From positions 1,581,375 through 1,645,374 of the forward strand of contig NZ_VFOK01000001.1 of assembly GCF_006716095.1 (NCBI RefSeq): a DNA stretch of 64,000 nt, in the 5' to 3' direction. The notes under the pieces were generated by a model that was not told the DNA's origin, ran no database searches, and saw nothing but the letters and a program-made list of their open reading frames with translations. Origin of the DNA: Barrientosiimonas humi. GTDB lineage: Bacteria; Actinomycetota; Actinomycetes; Actinomycetales; Dermatophilaceae. How positions within the stretch are numbered: the stretch's first letter is position 1; the number at the start of each line of letters is the position of its first letter. Made by a program: the position numbers and the translations under genes. Below are positions 56,336-64,000 of this stretch, piece by piece.

Positions 56336-58093
56336 TCAGCCGACCCAGATCAGAGTCAGGTCCGGGAAGCCCTGGTTCGGGTCGATCTGGACGTTGTTGA
56401 CCTTCGAGCCGAAGATCGCCGAGCCCTTGCTGTAGTTCGTCGGCAGGGCCGGCAGGACCGTGTCGCGCAGCTTCTTGTCCAGCGCACTCCACTTCGGGCC
56501 CTGCTGCTCGAGCGGCAGCTGGGAGATGTCGCTCATCTCCTTGTCGAGGGCCTTGTCCTTGATGTTGCCGACGCCACCGTTGATGGGCAGCGTGCTGGCG
56601 AACAGCGGCGGGTAGATCGAGTCACCGGCCGGCCAGTCGTAGCACCAGCCGCGCGTGCCCTGCATCAGGTTCACGTTGTGGTTGGTCTCGATGCGCTTCT
56701 TACGACCCTCGGTGCTTGCGATCGGGATCGACTTGACCTTGAAGCCGGCAGCCTCGAGCAGCGGCTTGCGCACGGCCTCGACCTTCTTGGCCGTGTCGTC
56801 GTCGCTGGAGTAGTAGTACGACAGCTCGAAGCCGCTCTTGCCCGCCTGCTGCAGCATCTGCTTCGCCTTGGCCGGGTCACCCTTGCCCTGACCGGTGAGG
56901 CCGGGAGTCTCGGTGTAGTTGAAGCCGGGCACCTGCGGGGAGCCGTAGCTCTTGGCCGGGGCGTAGTCGAACGTGGTCTCGCCACCCGCGATGCGGATCT
57001 GGTCGTACGGCCAGGCAGTCATGATCGCCTTGCGCACCTCGAGCGGGATGGTGACCGTGTCCATCGTGATGTAGCTGACACAGTTCGACGGGCCGGTCGC
57101 GACCTGGTTCTTCTTCGGGCCGAGCACCTGCTGCAGGATCGAGGCGTCCACACCGTCGTACGACGCGGTCGTCTGGTCACTGCCGTTGTCGGCCATGATC
57201 GCCTTGGCGGTGGTCGGGATGTCCCGGTTGAAGTTGAAGACGATCCGGTCGGGGTACTGCGTGCGCGACGGGTCGGACTTCGCGTCCCAGTTGGTGTTCT
57301 TGACCAGGGTCAGCTTCGAACCCTTGCTGTAGGACTCGATCTTGTAGGGGCCGGTGGCCACCCACTTCAGCTGGTAGTTGGTCTTGGTGTCCTTGGCCTT
57401 CGGCACCGGGCTGAACATGGTGAACGCCGCGAAGTAGGGCAGCGTCTGCATCGGCTTCGACAGGTTGAAGGTGATCGTGCCGGCCGCGTCGTCGGCGGTC
57501 ACGCCGGCGTAGTTCTCACCGGACTTCCACGGACCCTTGTACTTGTCGCCGTCCTTGAAGTACTCGTTCTGGAAGGTCGGCCCGCCGGGCATCTCCTCCT
57601 GGGCGAACGAGCGCTTCACCGAGTAGGCGATGTCGGACGCCTTGATCGGCGTGCCGTCCTCGTACTTGATGCCCTTCTTCAGCGTGAACTTCCAGGACAG
57701 CTTGTCCGAGGAAACCTGGCCGAGGTCGGTCGCGAGGTCGGGCACCAGCACCGACTTGTCGCCGCGCATGGCGTACGAGGTCAGCGTGCGGGTGGTGAGC
57801 TTGTGGATGCCCGCGACGTCCTGGTAGTACTGCGTCGACGGGTCGGTGTTCTCCGGGATGGCGTTGACGTTCCACGTCAGCGTGCCGCCCGACTTCGCAC
57901 CCTGGACCGTCACCGGACCCTTGGCGTTGGGCTCGAAGCCGGCGCTCGCCGGGACCTTGGTGAAGTCCTGGTTGTTGGCGGCGTTGGGGTCGGCGGTGGT
58001 GCTCGAGGAGCTGCCGCCCTCGGACCCGCCGCTGCACGCGGCGAGAGAGAGCGAACCCGCTGCCGCGAGGGCGACAACCTTGGTCCAGCGCAT
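56336..58093 (-). CDS. Di/oligopeptide-binding lipoprotein (DppA-like)
   Basis: The extracellular solute receptor of the importer. The 585 residues begin with a lipoprotein signal (Lys, hydrophobic stretch, lipobox LAAC with Cys20) and a Ser/Gly-rich linker. The SBP family 5 fold follows, with KFTLKKGIKYEDGTPIKASD near residue 130 and KPMQTLPYFAAFTMFSPVP. Peptides are the likely ligand, but SBP5 proteins also bind nickel or sugars. ATG at 58093 has a strong AGAAGGAG Shine-Dalgarno. Confidence 0.93.
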   Translation of the reverse strand: MRWTKVVALAAAGSLSLAACSGGSEGGSSSSTTADPNAANNQDFTKVPASAGFEPNAKGPVTVQGAKSGGTLTWNVNAIPENTDPSTQYYQDVAGIHKLTTRTLTSYAMRGDKSVLVPDLATDLGQVSSDKLSWKFTLKKGIKYEDGTPIKASDIAYSVKRSFAQEEMPGGPTFQNEYFKDGDKYKGPWKSGENYAGVTADDAAGTITFNLSKPMQTLPYFAAFTMFSPVPKAKDTKTNYQLKWVATGPYKIESYSKGSKLTLVKNTNWDAKSDPSRTQYPDRIVFNFNRDIPTTAKAIMADNGSDQTTASYDGVDASILQQVLGPKKNQVATGPSNCVSYITMDTVTIPLEVRKAIMTAWPYDQIRIAGGETTFDYAPAKSYGSPQVPGFNYTETPGLTGQGKGDPAKAKQMLQQAGKSGFELSYYYSSDDDTAKKVEAVRKPLLEAAGFKVKSIPIASTEGRKKRIETNHNVNLMQGTRGWCYDWPAGDSIYPPLFASTLPINGGVGNIKDKALDKEMSDISQLPLEQQGPKWSALDKKLRDTVLPALPTNYSKGSAIFGSKVNNVQIDPNQGFPDLTLIWVG

Positions 58094-58114
58094 GGATTTC
58101 TCCTTCTGAGATCC

Positions 58115-58138
58115 CTCCCGGTCTTGTGCTGCCGGGAG
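58115..58138 (-). promoter_or_regulatory. Stem-loop in the leader of the binding-protein gene
   Basis: CTCCCGG and CCGGGAG separated by 10 nt, between the preceding permease stop and the binding-protein start. With the stem-loop at 56282-56317, it brackets this cistron. Confidence 0.55.
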
Positions 58139-58209
58139 TGGTGTGTGGGATGTGTTTTCAGTTGTGTCGAGCAGAGACTGCGGCGCGGCCCCGTCCGCGC
58201 GTGCCGCGG

Positions 58210-59220
58210 CTAGCGGCGGGTCTGCGGGTTGAACGCGTCGGAGACGGCGTCACCGAACAGGCTCAGGGCGAGCACCAGCAACGCGATGCTCAGAGTCGGC
58301 ACCCACATGTAGATCGGATAGGTCTCGAACGAGGACTGCGCGCTCGCGATCGTCTGGCCCCAGGAGATGGTCGGCGGCTGCAGCCCGATGCCGAGGAACG
58401 ACAGGCCGGCCTCGATGGAGATGAACGCGGGGATCATCACGGTGTAGTTGACGATGATCGGGCCGAGCAGGTTGGGCAGCATCTCCTTGAACAGCACCCG
58501 CCGTGACGGGGCGCCGAGCGCACGCGAGGCCTGGACGAACTCCCGCTCGCGCAGCGACAGCACCTCACCGCGGATGAGTCGGCACAGGCTCGGCCAGCCG
58601 AAGACGACCAGGATCGTGACGAGCGAGGCCATACCGATGAGCGCCCGTTTGTCGTCCTCGATGAAGCCACTGGCGTCGGGGCTGCCGAAGCGCGCCATGG
58701 CGATCGGGACGATGGCGAACGCCATGATCAGGAACGGCAGGGAGAGCAGGAAGTCCACCCACCAGGAGATGACGCGGTCGACCCAGCCGCCGAGGAAGCC
58801 GGCGAGCAGGCCCATGGTGATGCCGATGAGCAGCGTCATCGTCGCGGCAAAGATGCCGACCAGGAGGCTGGGACGAGCTCCGTGCACCCAGCGGTAGAAC
58901 AGGTCGCGGCCGGTCTGCGGCTCGACGCCCAGCGGGTGGTCGGGGGTCGAGGTGATGGTCGGGAGCGTCGTCGTCGGGTCGATCAGCAGCACGTCCGGCT
59001 GGTCGTTGACCCCGACGATGTTGGTGATCTGGGTCTGGAAGATCGCCATCAGGACGAACAGCGTGATCACCACGAGGCAGACGATGGCGATCTTGTCCTT
59101 GCGCAGCCGCTCCAGCGCGATCTGCGTCGGCGACTTACCCTCCCGCGGCGCAGGCCCTTCAAGGGCGACGTCTTCGCCTTCTGCGACAGCGGTTTGCTCC
59201 GCTCCCGGCGGGATGCTCAT
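58210..59220 (-). CDS. Di/oligopeptide ABC importer permease (DppC-like)
   Basis: The second permease, 336 residues, with a cytoplasmic N-terminal tail (~1-44), a first helix (IAIVCLVVITLFVLMAIF), a periplasmic loop and five more helices. The OppC-type coupling region is LSLREREFVQASRALGAPSRRVLFKE. It is the first gene of the importer operon, giving the unusual order C-A-B-D-F. A GGAGG lies 3 nt before the ATG at 59220. The promoter should lie in 59221-59366. Confidence 0.94.
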   Translation of the reverse strand: MSIPPGAEQTAVAEGEDVALEGPAPREGKSPTQIALERLRKDKIAIVCLVVITLFVLMAIFQTQITNIVGVNDQPDVLLIDPTTTLPTITSTPDHPLGVEPQTGRDLFYRWVHGARPSLLVGIFAATMTLLIGITMGLLAGFLGGWVDRVISWWVDFLLSLPFLIMAFAIVPIAMARFGSPDASGFIEDDKRALIGMASLVTILVVFGWPSLCRLIRGEVLSLREREFVQASRALGAPSRRVLFKEMLPNLLGPIIVNYTVMIPAFISIEAGLSFLGIGLQPPTISWGQTIASAQSSFETYPIYMWVPTLSIALLVLALSLFGDAVSDAFNPQTRR

Positions 59221-59366
59221 GCGGCCTCCGTGACCTCACTCGGACAGCCGTTGTAGGCCATCCGTTCACCTCTGGACAGTGACGCCGCCCGTCCCCCGTG
59301 GTTCGACGCCGGGTTCACAGTGCCACAGCGTGAGACGGCTCACTCCGAGGGAGCGATCAGGGTCAC

Positions 59367-60926
59367 TCAATCGTTATCTTGCGGTCGCCCCTGGGTCTCG
59401 CCGCGAATCGTCCGGCGCAGCGTCGTCCAGCGCGGACCGATGCGCTCCTCCCACCCGCGATCGGTCGGGTGGTAGTAGTCCGCCACCTCGGCGAGGTCGT
59501 CGGGGAGGAACTGCTGCGGCCCCACGCCACCCGGCTCGTCGTGGCTGTAGCGGTACCCCTTGCCGTGGCCGAGCTGTTCGGCGCCGGAGTAGCTCGAGCC
59601 GCGCAGGTGCACCGGGACGGCACCGCCCTTGCCGGCCCGCACGTCCGCGATCGCGGCGTTGATGCCGCTGTAGCTGGCGTTGGACTTCGGCGCCAAGGCG
59701 TTGTGAACCACGGCCTGGGCCAACACGATTCGCGCCTCGGGCATCCCGATCTGCGCCACCGCGTGCATCGCGGCGACGGCGGTCTGCAGCGCCGTGGGAT
59801 CGGCCATGCCGACGTCCTCGCTGGCCGCGATCACGATGCGCCGCGCGATGAATCGCGGGTCCTCGCCCGCCTCGAGCATGCGCGCGAGGTAGTGCAGCGC
59901 CGCGTCCACGTCGCTCCCCCGCATCGACTTGATGAGCGCGCTCGCGACGTCGTAGTGCTGGTCGCCGGCCCGGTCGTAACGCACAGCCGCCACCGCCAGC
60001 GCCTGCTCGAGAGTCTCCAGCGAGATCGGGACGGGCGAGCCGTAACCGCCCGAACCTCCACTGCCAGAACCGGCCGAACCTCCTTGTCGCGCAACGTCTT
60101 CCGCGACTCCCGCGGCCGCCTCGAGCGCGGTCAGCGCCGCCCGCGCGTCACCGCCGGACAGCCGCACCAGCTGCGCCTTCGCGTCGTCCGCGAGGGCGAA
60201 TCTGCCTGCCAGGCCTCGTGATTCGGTGAGTGCGGCATCGATCAGGGCGGCGACGTCGTCGTCGCTCAGCGACTGCAGCCGCACCAGGATCGAGCGCGAC
60301 ATCAGCGGCGAGATGACGCTGAACGAGGGGTTCTCCGTCGTGGCGGCGACCAGCACCACCAGCCGGTTCTCGACCCCTGGCAGCAACGCGTCCTGCTGCG
60401 CCTTGCTGAACCGATGGATCTCGTCGAGGAACAGCACGGTCTGCCGGCCGTACAGGTCTCGATCACGTGCCGCCTGATCCATCACGGCGCGCACGTCCTT
60501 CACGCCTGCGTTGATCGCCGACAGCTCCACGAACGCCCGACGAGGCGTCGCCCGGCCAGCCTCGCGACCTGCGCCCCCCGGCTCCCCCGCAAGGTCCTGT
60601 TCTCCCGCGCGGTTCTGTTCCCGCGCACGGTCCTGTTCCCCACCAGAGGTCCGTTCTCCCGCACGGTCGTGCTCCCCCGCACGCGCCACGAGGTGCGCCA
60701 GGGTCGTCTTCCCGGTGCCGGGCGGGCCCCACAGGATCGCCGACACCGGCCCGGCGGCGCCCTGCACGCCCTCGACCAACCGGCGCAGCGGACTTCCCTG
60801 CCGCAGCACGTCGCCCTGCCCGCGCACCTCGTCCAACGACCGCGGCCGCATCCGCACCGCGAGCGGCGCCGACGCCTGCGCCGCCCCGGACTCCGTCGCC
60901 GCACTCGAGAACAGGTCATCGCTCAC
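59367..60926 (-). CDS. rarA: Replication-associated recombination protein A (AAA+ ATPase)
   Basis: RarA (MgsA) acts at stalled replication forks. The 519 residues contain [16 protein letters not shown], Walker [19 protein letters not shown] (~66-83), Walker [20 protein letters not shown], the sensor region [10 protein letters not shown] and the C-terminal tetramerisation domain. Residues ~84-127 (60546-60677) are a charged, repetitive insert (RAGEQD-like) in the first AAA helix-to-strand connection, not found in typical RarA. GTG at 60926 stands 6 nt after TAGCGT, a leaderless promoter. Upstream gene order is not conserved with the rest of the window. Confidence 0.95.
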   Translation of the reverse strand: MSDDLFSSAATESGAAQASAPLAVRMRPRSLDEVRGQGDVLRQGSPLRRLVEGVQGAAGPVSAILWGPPGTGKTTLAHLVARAGEHDRAGERTSGGEQDRAREQNRAGEQDLAGEPGGAGREAGRATPRRAFVELSAINAGVKDVRAVMDQAARDRDLYGRQTVLFLDEIHRFSKAQQDALLPGVENRLVVLVAATTENPSFSVISPLMSRSILVRLQSLSDDDVAALIDAALTESRGLAGRFALADDAKAQLVRLSGGDARAALTALEAAAGVAEDVARQGGSAGSGSGGSGGYGSPVPISLETLEQALAVAAVRYDRAGDQHYDVASALIKSMRGSDVDAALHYLARMLEAGEDPRFIARRIVIAASEDVGMADPTALQTAVAAMHAVAQIGMPEARIVLAQAVVHNALAPKSNASYSGINAAIADVRAGKGGAVPVHLRGSSYSGAEQLGHGKGYRYSHDEPGGVGPQQFLPDDLAEVADYYHPTDRGWEERIGPRWTTLRRTIRGETQGRPQDND

Positions 60927-60932
60927 GCCGAC

Positions 60933-60938
60933 ACGCTA
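60933..60938 (-). promoter_or_regulatory. -10 box of leaderless rarA promoter
   Basis: TAGCGT on the minus strand, 6 nt before the rarA GTG. Confidence 0.5.
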
Positions 60939-60970
60939 ATGACCAGCACACACAACCCCACCGACGCCCC

Positions 60971-61065
60971 GGCGCCCACCGCGCGCTGCGTAGCGCGTGC
61001 TGCGACACGGGCACACACACGGGCCCCGACGGCCCACCACGCGCTGCACGCTGCGGCACGGGCAC
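60971..61065. repeat. Imperfect direct repeat between rarA and GNAT gene
   Basis: Two diverged copies (60971-61014 and 61028-61065) share CCACCGCGCGCTGC-like and TGCGACACGGGCAC-like blocks. The first can fold as CGCGCT-GCGT-AGCGCG. It lies between divergent promoters and has no T-run. Confidence 0.55.
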
Positions 61066-61096
61066 CCCACGGACGTCCCGGCGACTCCCGCGTGCT

Positions 61097-61909
61097 GTGA
61101 TCTGCCTCGTGCAGCACGTGGACGTCGAACCGCTGGAAGTCGCGCCGGAGCCGATCACCACCCAGCGGGCGCTCGAGAAAGCCAGCCAGCACGACCCGTA
61201 CGTGCTCTACGACGGGGCGCTGGCCTCCGGTGACACGGGCTACCGCTGGGGCAGCGCCTACGCCCTGCGCACCATGCCGCACTCCCCGCGGCGACGCGGG
61301 CCCCGCGGCACCGTGCTCGGCCCCGACGATGCCGACGCCGCCGAGCTGCTGGCGTGGATCGCCCGCACGCGTCCGTGGGGCGACCTCGCAGGCATCTCGG
61401 TCGAACGACACCGCGAACCCACGCTGCACGAGCACTTCGTCGTCGGTGACGGCGGCAACTGGGACTGGTGGTGGAGCACGGTCGCGCCGCCACGGACCCC
61501 CGGCCAGGACCTGGTGGTCCCGCTCGACGACACCGCCGACGCCCAGGCCATCACGGCGCTCAACGAGATCGGCAACCCGACCGCCGAGTCGGAGCCGGGC
61601 ACGGGACGCACCGAGCTGTGGGCCGGCATCCGCGACGAGCTGGACCCGTCCCGCGTCATCGCCGCGGCGGCGCTGCACCGCTCGCGGACCGGCCACGGAG
61701 TGCTGACCGGCATCGTCGTCGACCCGGCCCACCGAGGCCGGGGCCTCGGCCGCGCCGTCACCGCCGCGCTGACCCGCGGCTGCATCGAGGCGGACGGCGT
61801 GGCGACGCTCGGGATGTACGCCGACAACGACACGGCCCGCAGCCTCTACAGCAGCCTCGGCTACCGCGTGGCCCACGAGTTCGCGAGCCGCGCCATCACC
61901 CCGCGCTGA
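61097..61909 (+). CDS. GNAT-family N-acetyltransferase
   Basis: A 270-residue protein with a C-terminal GNAT domain. The acetyl-CoA-binding loop is visible as VVDPAHRGRGLGRAVTAAL (~212-230), followed by LGMYADNDTARSLYSSLGYR. The N-terminal ~130 residues are a second, less conserved GNAT-like half. The acceptor is unknown; mycothiol synthase was considered but the match is weak. GTG at 61097 is the longest start; the family core would tolerate a start a few codons later. Monocistronic and convergent with the HNH gene. Confidence 0.82.
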   Translation: MICLVQHVDVEPLEVAPEPITTQRALEKASQHDPYVLYDGALASGDTGYRWGSAYALRTMPHSPRRRGPRGTVLGPDDADAAELLAWIARTRPWGDLAGISVERHREPTLHEHFVVGDGGNWDWWWSTVAPPRTPGQDLVVPLDDTADAQAITALNEIGNPTAESEPGTGRTELWAGIRDELDPSRVIAAAALHRSRTGHGVLTGIVVDPAHRGRGLGRAVTAALTRGCIEADGVATLGMYADNDTARSLYSSLGYRVAHEFASRAITPR

Positions 61910-62028
61910 CCAGTGCCCTCCGCGCTCGCTGCCGGCAATCGGGCAGCGGCCACCCGCCAGGGTCCGTGGGCGCACCTGAACCCGGGTCGGCACCGCAGCG
62001 CTCACCGTCGTCACCATCTCGCTCTCCC

Positions 62029-63462
62029 CTACTCGCGTCGGTGGATCTGGACGGTCTTGCGGCCGTCGGGGCCGGTGGTGATGGTGGCCCGGGTGCCGGG
62101 TTTGTGGATGTCGCGGTGGTCTCGCCCGCACAACGGGACCGCGTGCTCCAGGTCGGTGGCCCCGCCCCTGGACCAGGGATGCTCGTGGTGCAGCTCGGTC
62201 CAGGCGAACGGGCTGTCACACCCCAGCACCGCGCACTGGTCATACCTCGTAGCCAGCGCGGTCCGTTGCGCCTCGCTGAAGAACCGTTTCGCCCGACCCA
62301 GGTCCAACGGCTGCGACGCCCCGCCCAGCACCACCGGCACGATCCCGGCGTTGCACGCCAACCGGCGCGCGTCCCCCGCGGAGATGTCGTGCCCGGTGTC
62401 CAGATGCGCCGCGGCCAGATCCGCCACCAGCTGCTCCCGGGTCATCGTCACCACCACGGTCGCGGCGACCTTGCCGGGCAACCGATCGGTCGGCAGATGC
62501 TCCAACAGCTCCACCAACGCCAGGCCGTACCGGTGCGGCCAGTCCACCCCCACCCACGACCCCCGCCCAGCGCGGCCGTCCGCGGCAGCCGCGGCGCCGG
62601 CCGAGGCCGTGCCGCTGGCCGGGGCCGGTGCGCTCCTCGCAGCGCCGGTGGCCGTGGCCCCGGCGCGGGTAACCCCGTCGCCGGTCGCGCCCGCGGCGCC
62701 GGTGCCGGTGGTGCTGCCGCGGCGGGGCGCGGCGAGCTGTTGCACGGCCTTGCGCAAGATGTCCCCGGCCAGGCGGGGCAGCACGAACGACCCGGACACC
62801 GTGCCGTCGCTGTTGTCATGCATGCTCAACCGGCACCGGCCCAACGCCGAGGCTTCCTCCCCGCGCAGGACCTGGTCCTCGTGCTCATCGACCGCCTGCT
62901 GATCGGGCTCGACCACGGCCAGCGCCCGCCGGGCCGCACCCCGCAACCGGGCCGGGCTCATCCGGGCCGCGTCAGCGACCAGTGACGCCTCGACCCGCGC
63001 CACCTGCTCCGCGGTCAAACCTTCGGGCAGCTGCTTGATCGCCCACGCGATCACTGCCGCGTGCTCCGGCGACACCGCCCCCTCGGCCAGGGCCTGCCCG
63101 GTCACCGGCAGCACCGACTCCAACGTCTCAGCCAGGTCGGCCTCCCGGGTCGCGGCACCACCGGTGGTGTGCGTCCGGCTCGCCAACCACGCCCCGGTCG
63201 TGGAGAACCCCGACCGGCGCGCGACCTGAGACCGGTTCGCGCACGCCACCAACCGCAGCCGCAACGAGGCCACCCGCCGGGACAGACGCTCCACCTCCGA
63301 GACCGCCCGCCCGACCGCGTCCGCCTCGGCGACCACCGTCGCGTCCGGCTGATCACCCAGGGCGTCCAACGTCGCGTGCAGCTGCGCCAACGCCGCCGCC
63401 ACCGTCAAACGCTCCGGGACAACACCCCCGGTCGCCGGTTCCACCGTCGTGGTCGCGGTCAT
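62029..63462 (-). CDS. DUF222-HNH endonuclease-like protein (13E12 type)
   Basis: A 477-residue DUF222-HNH protein, the second of this family here. DUF222 spans ~15-375, interrupted by an Ala/Gly/Thr-rich linker (~240-300). The HNH module is at the C-terminus: CAVLGCDSPFAWTELHHEHP, WSRGGATDLEHAVPLCGRDH. The HHEHPW core and the paired Cys are intact, so DNA cleavage is plausible, but no function is established. ATG at 63462 has AGGGGGGTGA upstream; the in-frame GTG at 63489 lies inside a LexA-type box and is rejected. It differs clearly in sequence from the gene at 5162-7366. Confidence 0.87.
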   Translation of the reverse strand: MTATTTVEPATGGVVPERLTVAAALAQLHATLDALGDQPDATVVAEADAVGRAVSEVERLSRRVASLRLRLVACANRSQVARRSGFSTTGAWLASRTHTTGGAATREADLAETLESVLPVTGQALAEGAVSPEHAAVIAWAIKQLPEGLTAEQVARVEASLVADAARMSPARLRGAARRALAVVEPDQQAVDEHEDQVLRGEEASALGRCRLSMHDNSDGTVSGSFVLPRLAGDILRKAVQQLAAPRRGSTTGTGAAGATGDGVTRAGATATGAARSAPAPASGTASAGAAAAADGRAGRGSWVGVDWPHRYGLALVELLEHLPTDRLPGKVAATVVVTMTREQLVADLAAAHLDTGHDISAGDARRLACNAGIVPVVLGGASQPLDLGRAKRFFSEAQRTALATRYDQCAVLGCDSPFAWTELHHEHPWSRGGATDLEHAVPLCGRDHRDIHKPGTRATITTGPDGRKTVQIHRRE

Positions 63463-63483
63463 GGCCTTCACCCCCCTGGTGAA

Positions 63484-63499
63484 TCGCACTGATGTTCGA
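63484..63499. promoter_or_regulatory. LexA/SOS-type box upstream of the second HNH gene
   Basis: TCGCACTGATGTTCGA matches TCGAAC-N4-GTTCGA with one mismatch, at the same position (4) as the box at 7375-7390. It ends 21 nt upstream of the ATG at 63462. Confidence 0.65.
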
Positions 63500-63574
63500 T
63501 ACCAGGAACACTAGACCCGGCCACCGACAAGCCCCCCGAACCCGCGCCATACCGGGGAAATCTCGGTGAACCAG

Positions 63575-63613
63575 GGTCTCGATACGGCCTCGCCCCTCGG
63601 CCTACTCGACCGC
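63575..63613. repeat. Extragenic palindrome of the GGTCTCGATACG type
   Basis: GGTCTCGATACGGCCTCG, then CTCGGCCTACTCGACC after a 4-nt gap, resembles a repeat seen in many actinobacterial genomes beside genes. It lies 3' of the HAD gene and can fold on GGCCTCG/CTCGGCC. Family recognition is from memory. Confidence 0.5.
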
Positions 63614-63648
63614 CGTGTTGTCGGCCTGCTCGACCGGCTTGAGCCGGC

Positions 63649-64000
63649 CTACGTGCGTATGCCTGCCTCGCGCAGGATGCGGCGCAGGCCGGCCACCCCA
63701 GCTGCGGGATCGTGGCGGTAGGCGCGGATGCCGAGCGTGCTCGCGGTCTCGACGTTCGCCGCGGAGTCGTCGATGAAAACCGTTGCGGCAGCGTCGATCC
63801 CGAGCTTGTCGAGCACGATCTCGAAGTATGCCGGCGAAGGCTTCATCGCCCCCAGCTCGCTGGAGTAGAACACCCCGTCGAAATGCTCGTCGTAACCCAG
63901 CGTCTCGCGCATGAACCGTACGCGGTGGTCCTGCTGGTTGGTGGCCAGGTAGCACGGCGTCCCCGCGGCGCGCACCTGCGCAATCAGCTCGAACGCCGCA
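63649..64000 (-). CDS. HAD-superfamily hydrolase, N-terminus outside window
   Basis: The last ~117 residues of a HAD phosphatase. Motif II (CYLATNQQDHR), motif III (GAMKPSPAYFEIVLDKL) and motif IV (VFIDDSAANVETA) are visible; the nucleophile-bearing motif I lies beyond position 64000. It resembles the gene at 21385-22173 in this region but is a different paralogue. The stop is TAG at 63649-63651. Confidence 0.88.
   Translation of the reverse strand, partial: AAFELIAQVRAAGTPCYLATNQQDHRVRFMRETLGYDEHFDGVFYSSELGAMKPSPAYFEIVLDKLGIDAAATVFIDDSAANVETASTLGIRAYRHDPAAGVAGLRRILREAGIRT

Overview
The window is a very GC-rich stretch of chromosome from an actinomycete. Evidence includes the actinobacterial integration host factor (mihF), a PriA without a recognisable Walker A motif, a long-form HisG, two DUF222-HNH genes, the rib operon order D-E-M-BA-H, and TANNNT -10 boxes placed 6-7 nt before start codons. 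Gene content suggests Micrococcales (Dermacoccaceae/Intrasporangiaceae-like), but that placement is inference. Almost all of the window is core metabolism read from the minus strand. No transposase, prophage, CRISPR array, tRNA or rRNA was found.

Layout, left to right. 1-3.4 kb: two halves of a heterodimeric ABC exporter, one cut by the window edge. 3.5-9.3 kb: a TIGR03085-type protein, hisF, a DUF222-HNH gene with a LexA-type box, a P-loop kinase-like protein and a FUSC membrane protein. 9.3-15.4 kb: one minus-strand operon under an FMN riboswitch (ribD, ribE, ribM, ribBA, ribH, then hisE, hisG and a PH-domain membrane protein). 15.7-19.4 kb: def-fmt-rsmB-rpe. 19.5-22.2 kb: an inserted pair (long HTH regulator, HAD phosphatase) facing each other across a hairpin-repeat array. 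22.3-28.5 kb: mihF-gmk-rpoZ-coaBC-metK-priA. 28.5-30.5 kb: a small cassette (AbiEi/DUF559-like protein and a MazG-like pyrophosphohydrolase) with arrays of the same repeat family on both sides. 30.5-40.7 kb: the complete pyrimidine operon pyrR-pyrB-pyrC-carA-carB-pyrK-pyrD-pyrF, with a PyrR-binding loop at the pyrR ribosome-binding site. 40.8-52.9 kb: alaS-ruvX-mltG-aroE-aroC-aroK-aroB, then a plus-strand FMN glutamate-synthase-like gene, then efp-nusB-DUF1624. 53-59.2 kb: a dipeptide/oligopeptide ABC importer. 59.4-64 kb: rarA, a GNAT acetyltransferase, a second DUF222-HNH gene with a LexA-type box, and the end of a HAD hydrolase.

How the genes work together: most operons use 1-, 4- or 8-nt stop/start overlaps, so translational coupling is the rule. 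Riboflavin synthesis and uptake appear to be FMN-controlled, pyrimidine synthesis PyrR-controlled at translation, and the two HNH genes probably damage-inducible. The least explained parts are the three arrays of hairpin repeats at gene 3' ends and the recurrent low-complexity insertions inside otherwise conserved enzymes (aroK, aroB, rarA, priA, the ABC exporter and the first HNH protein).
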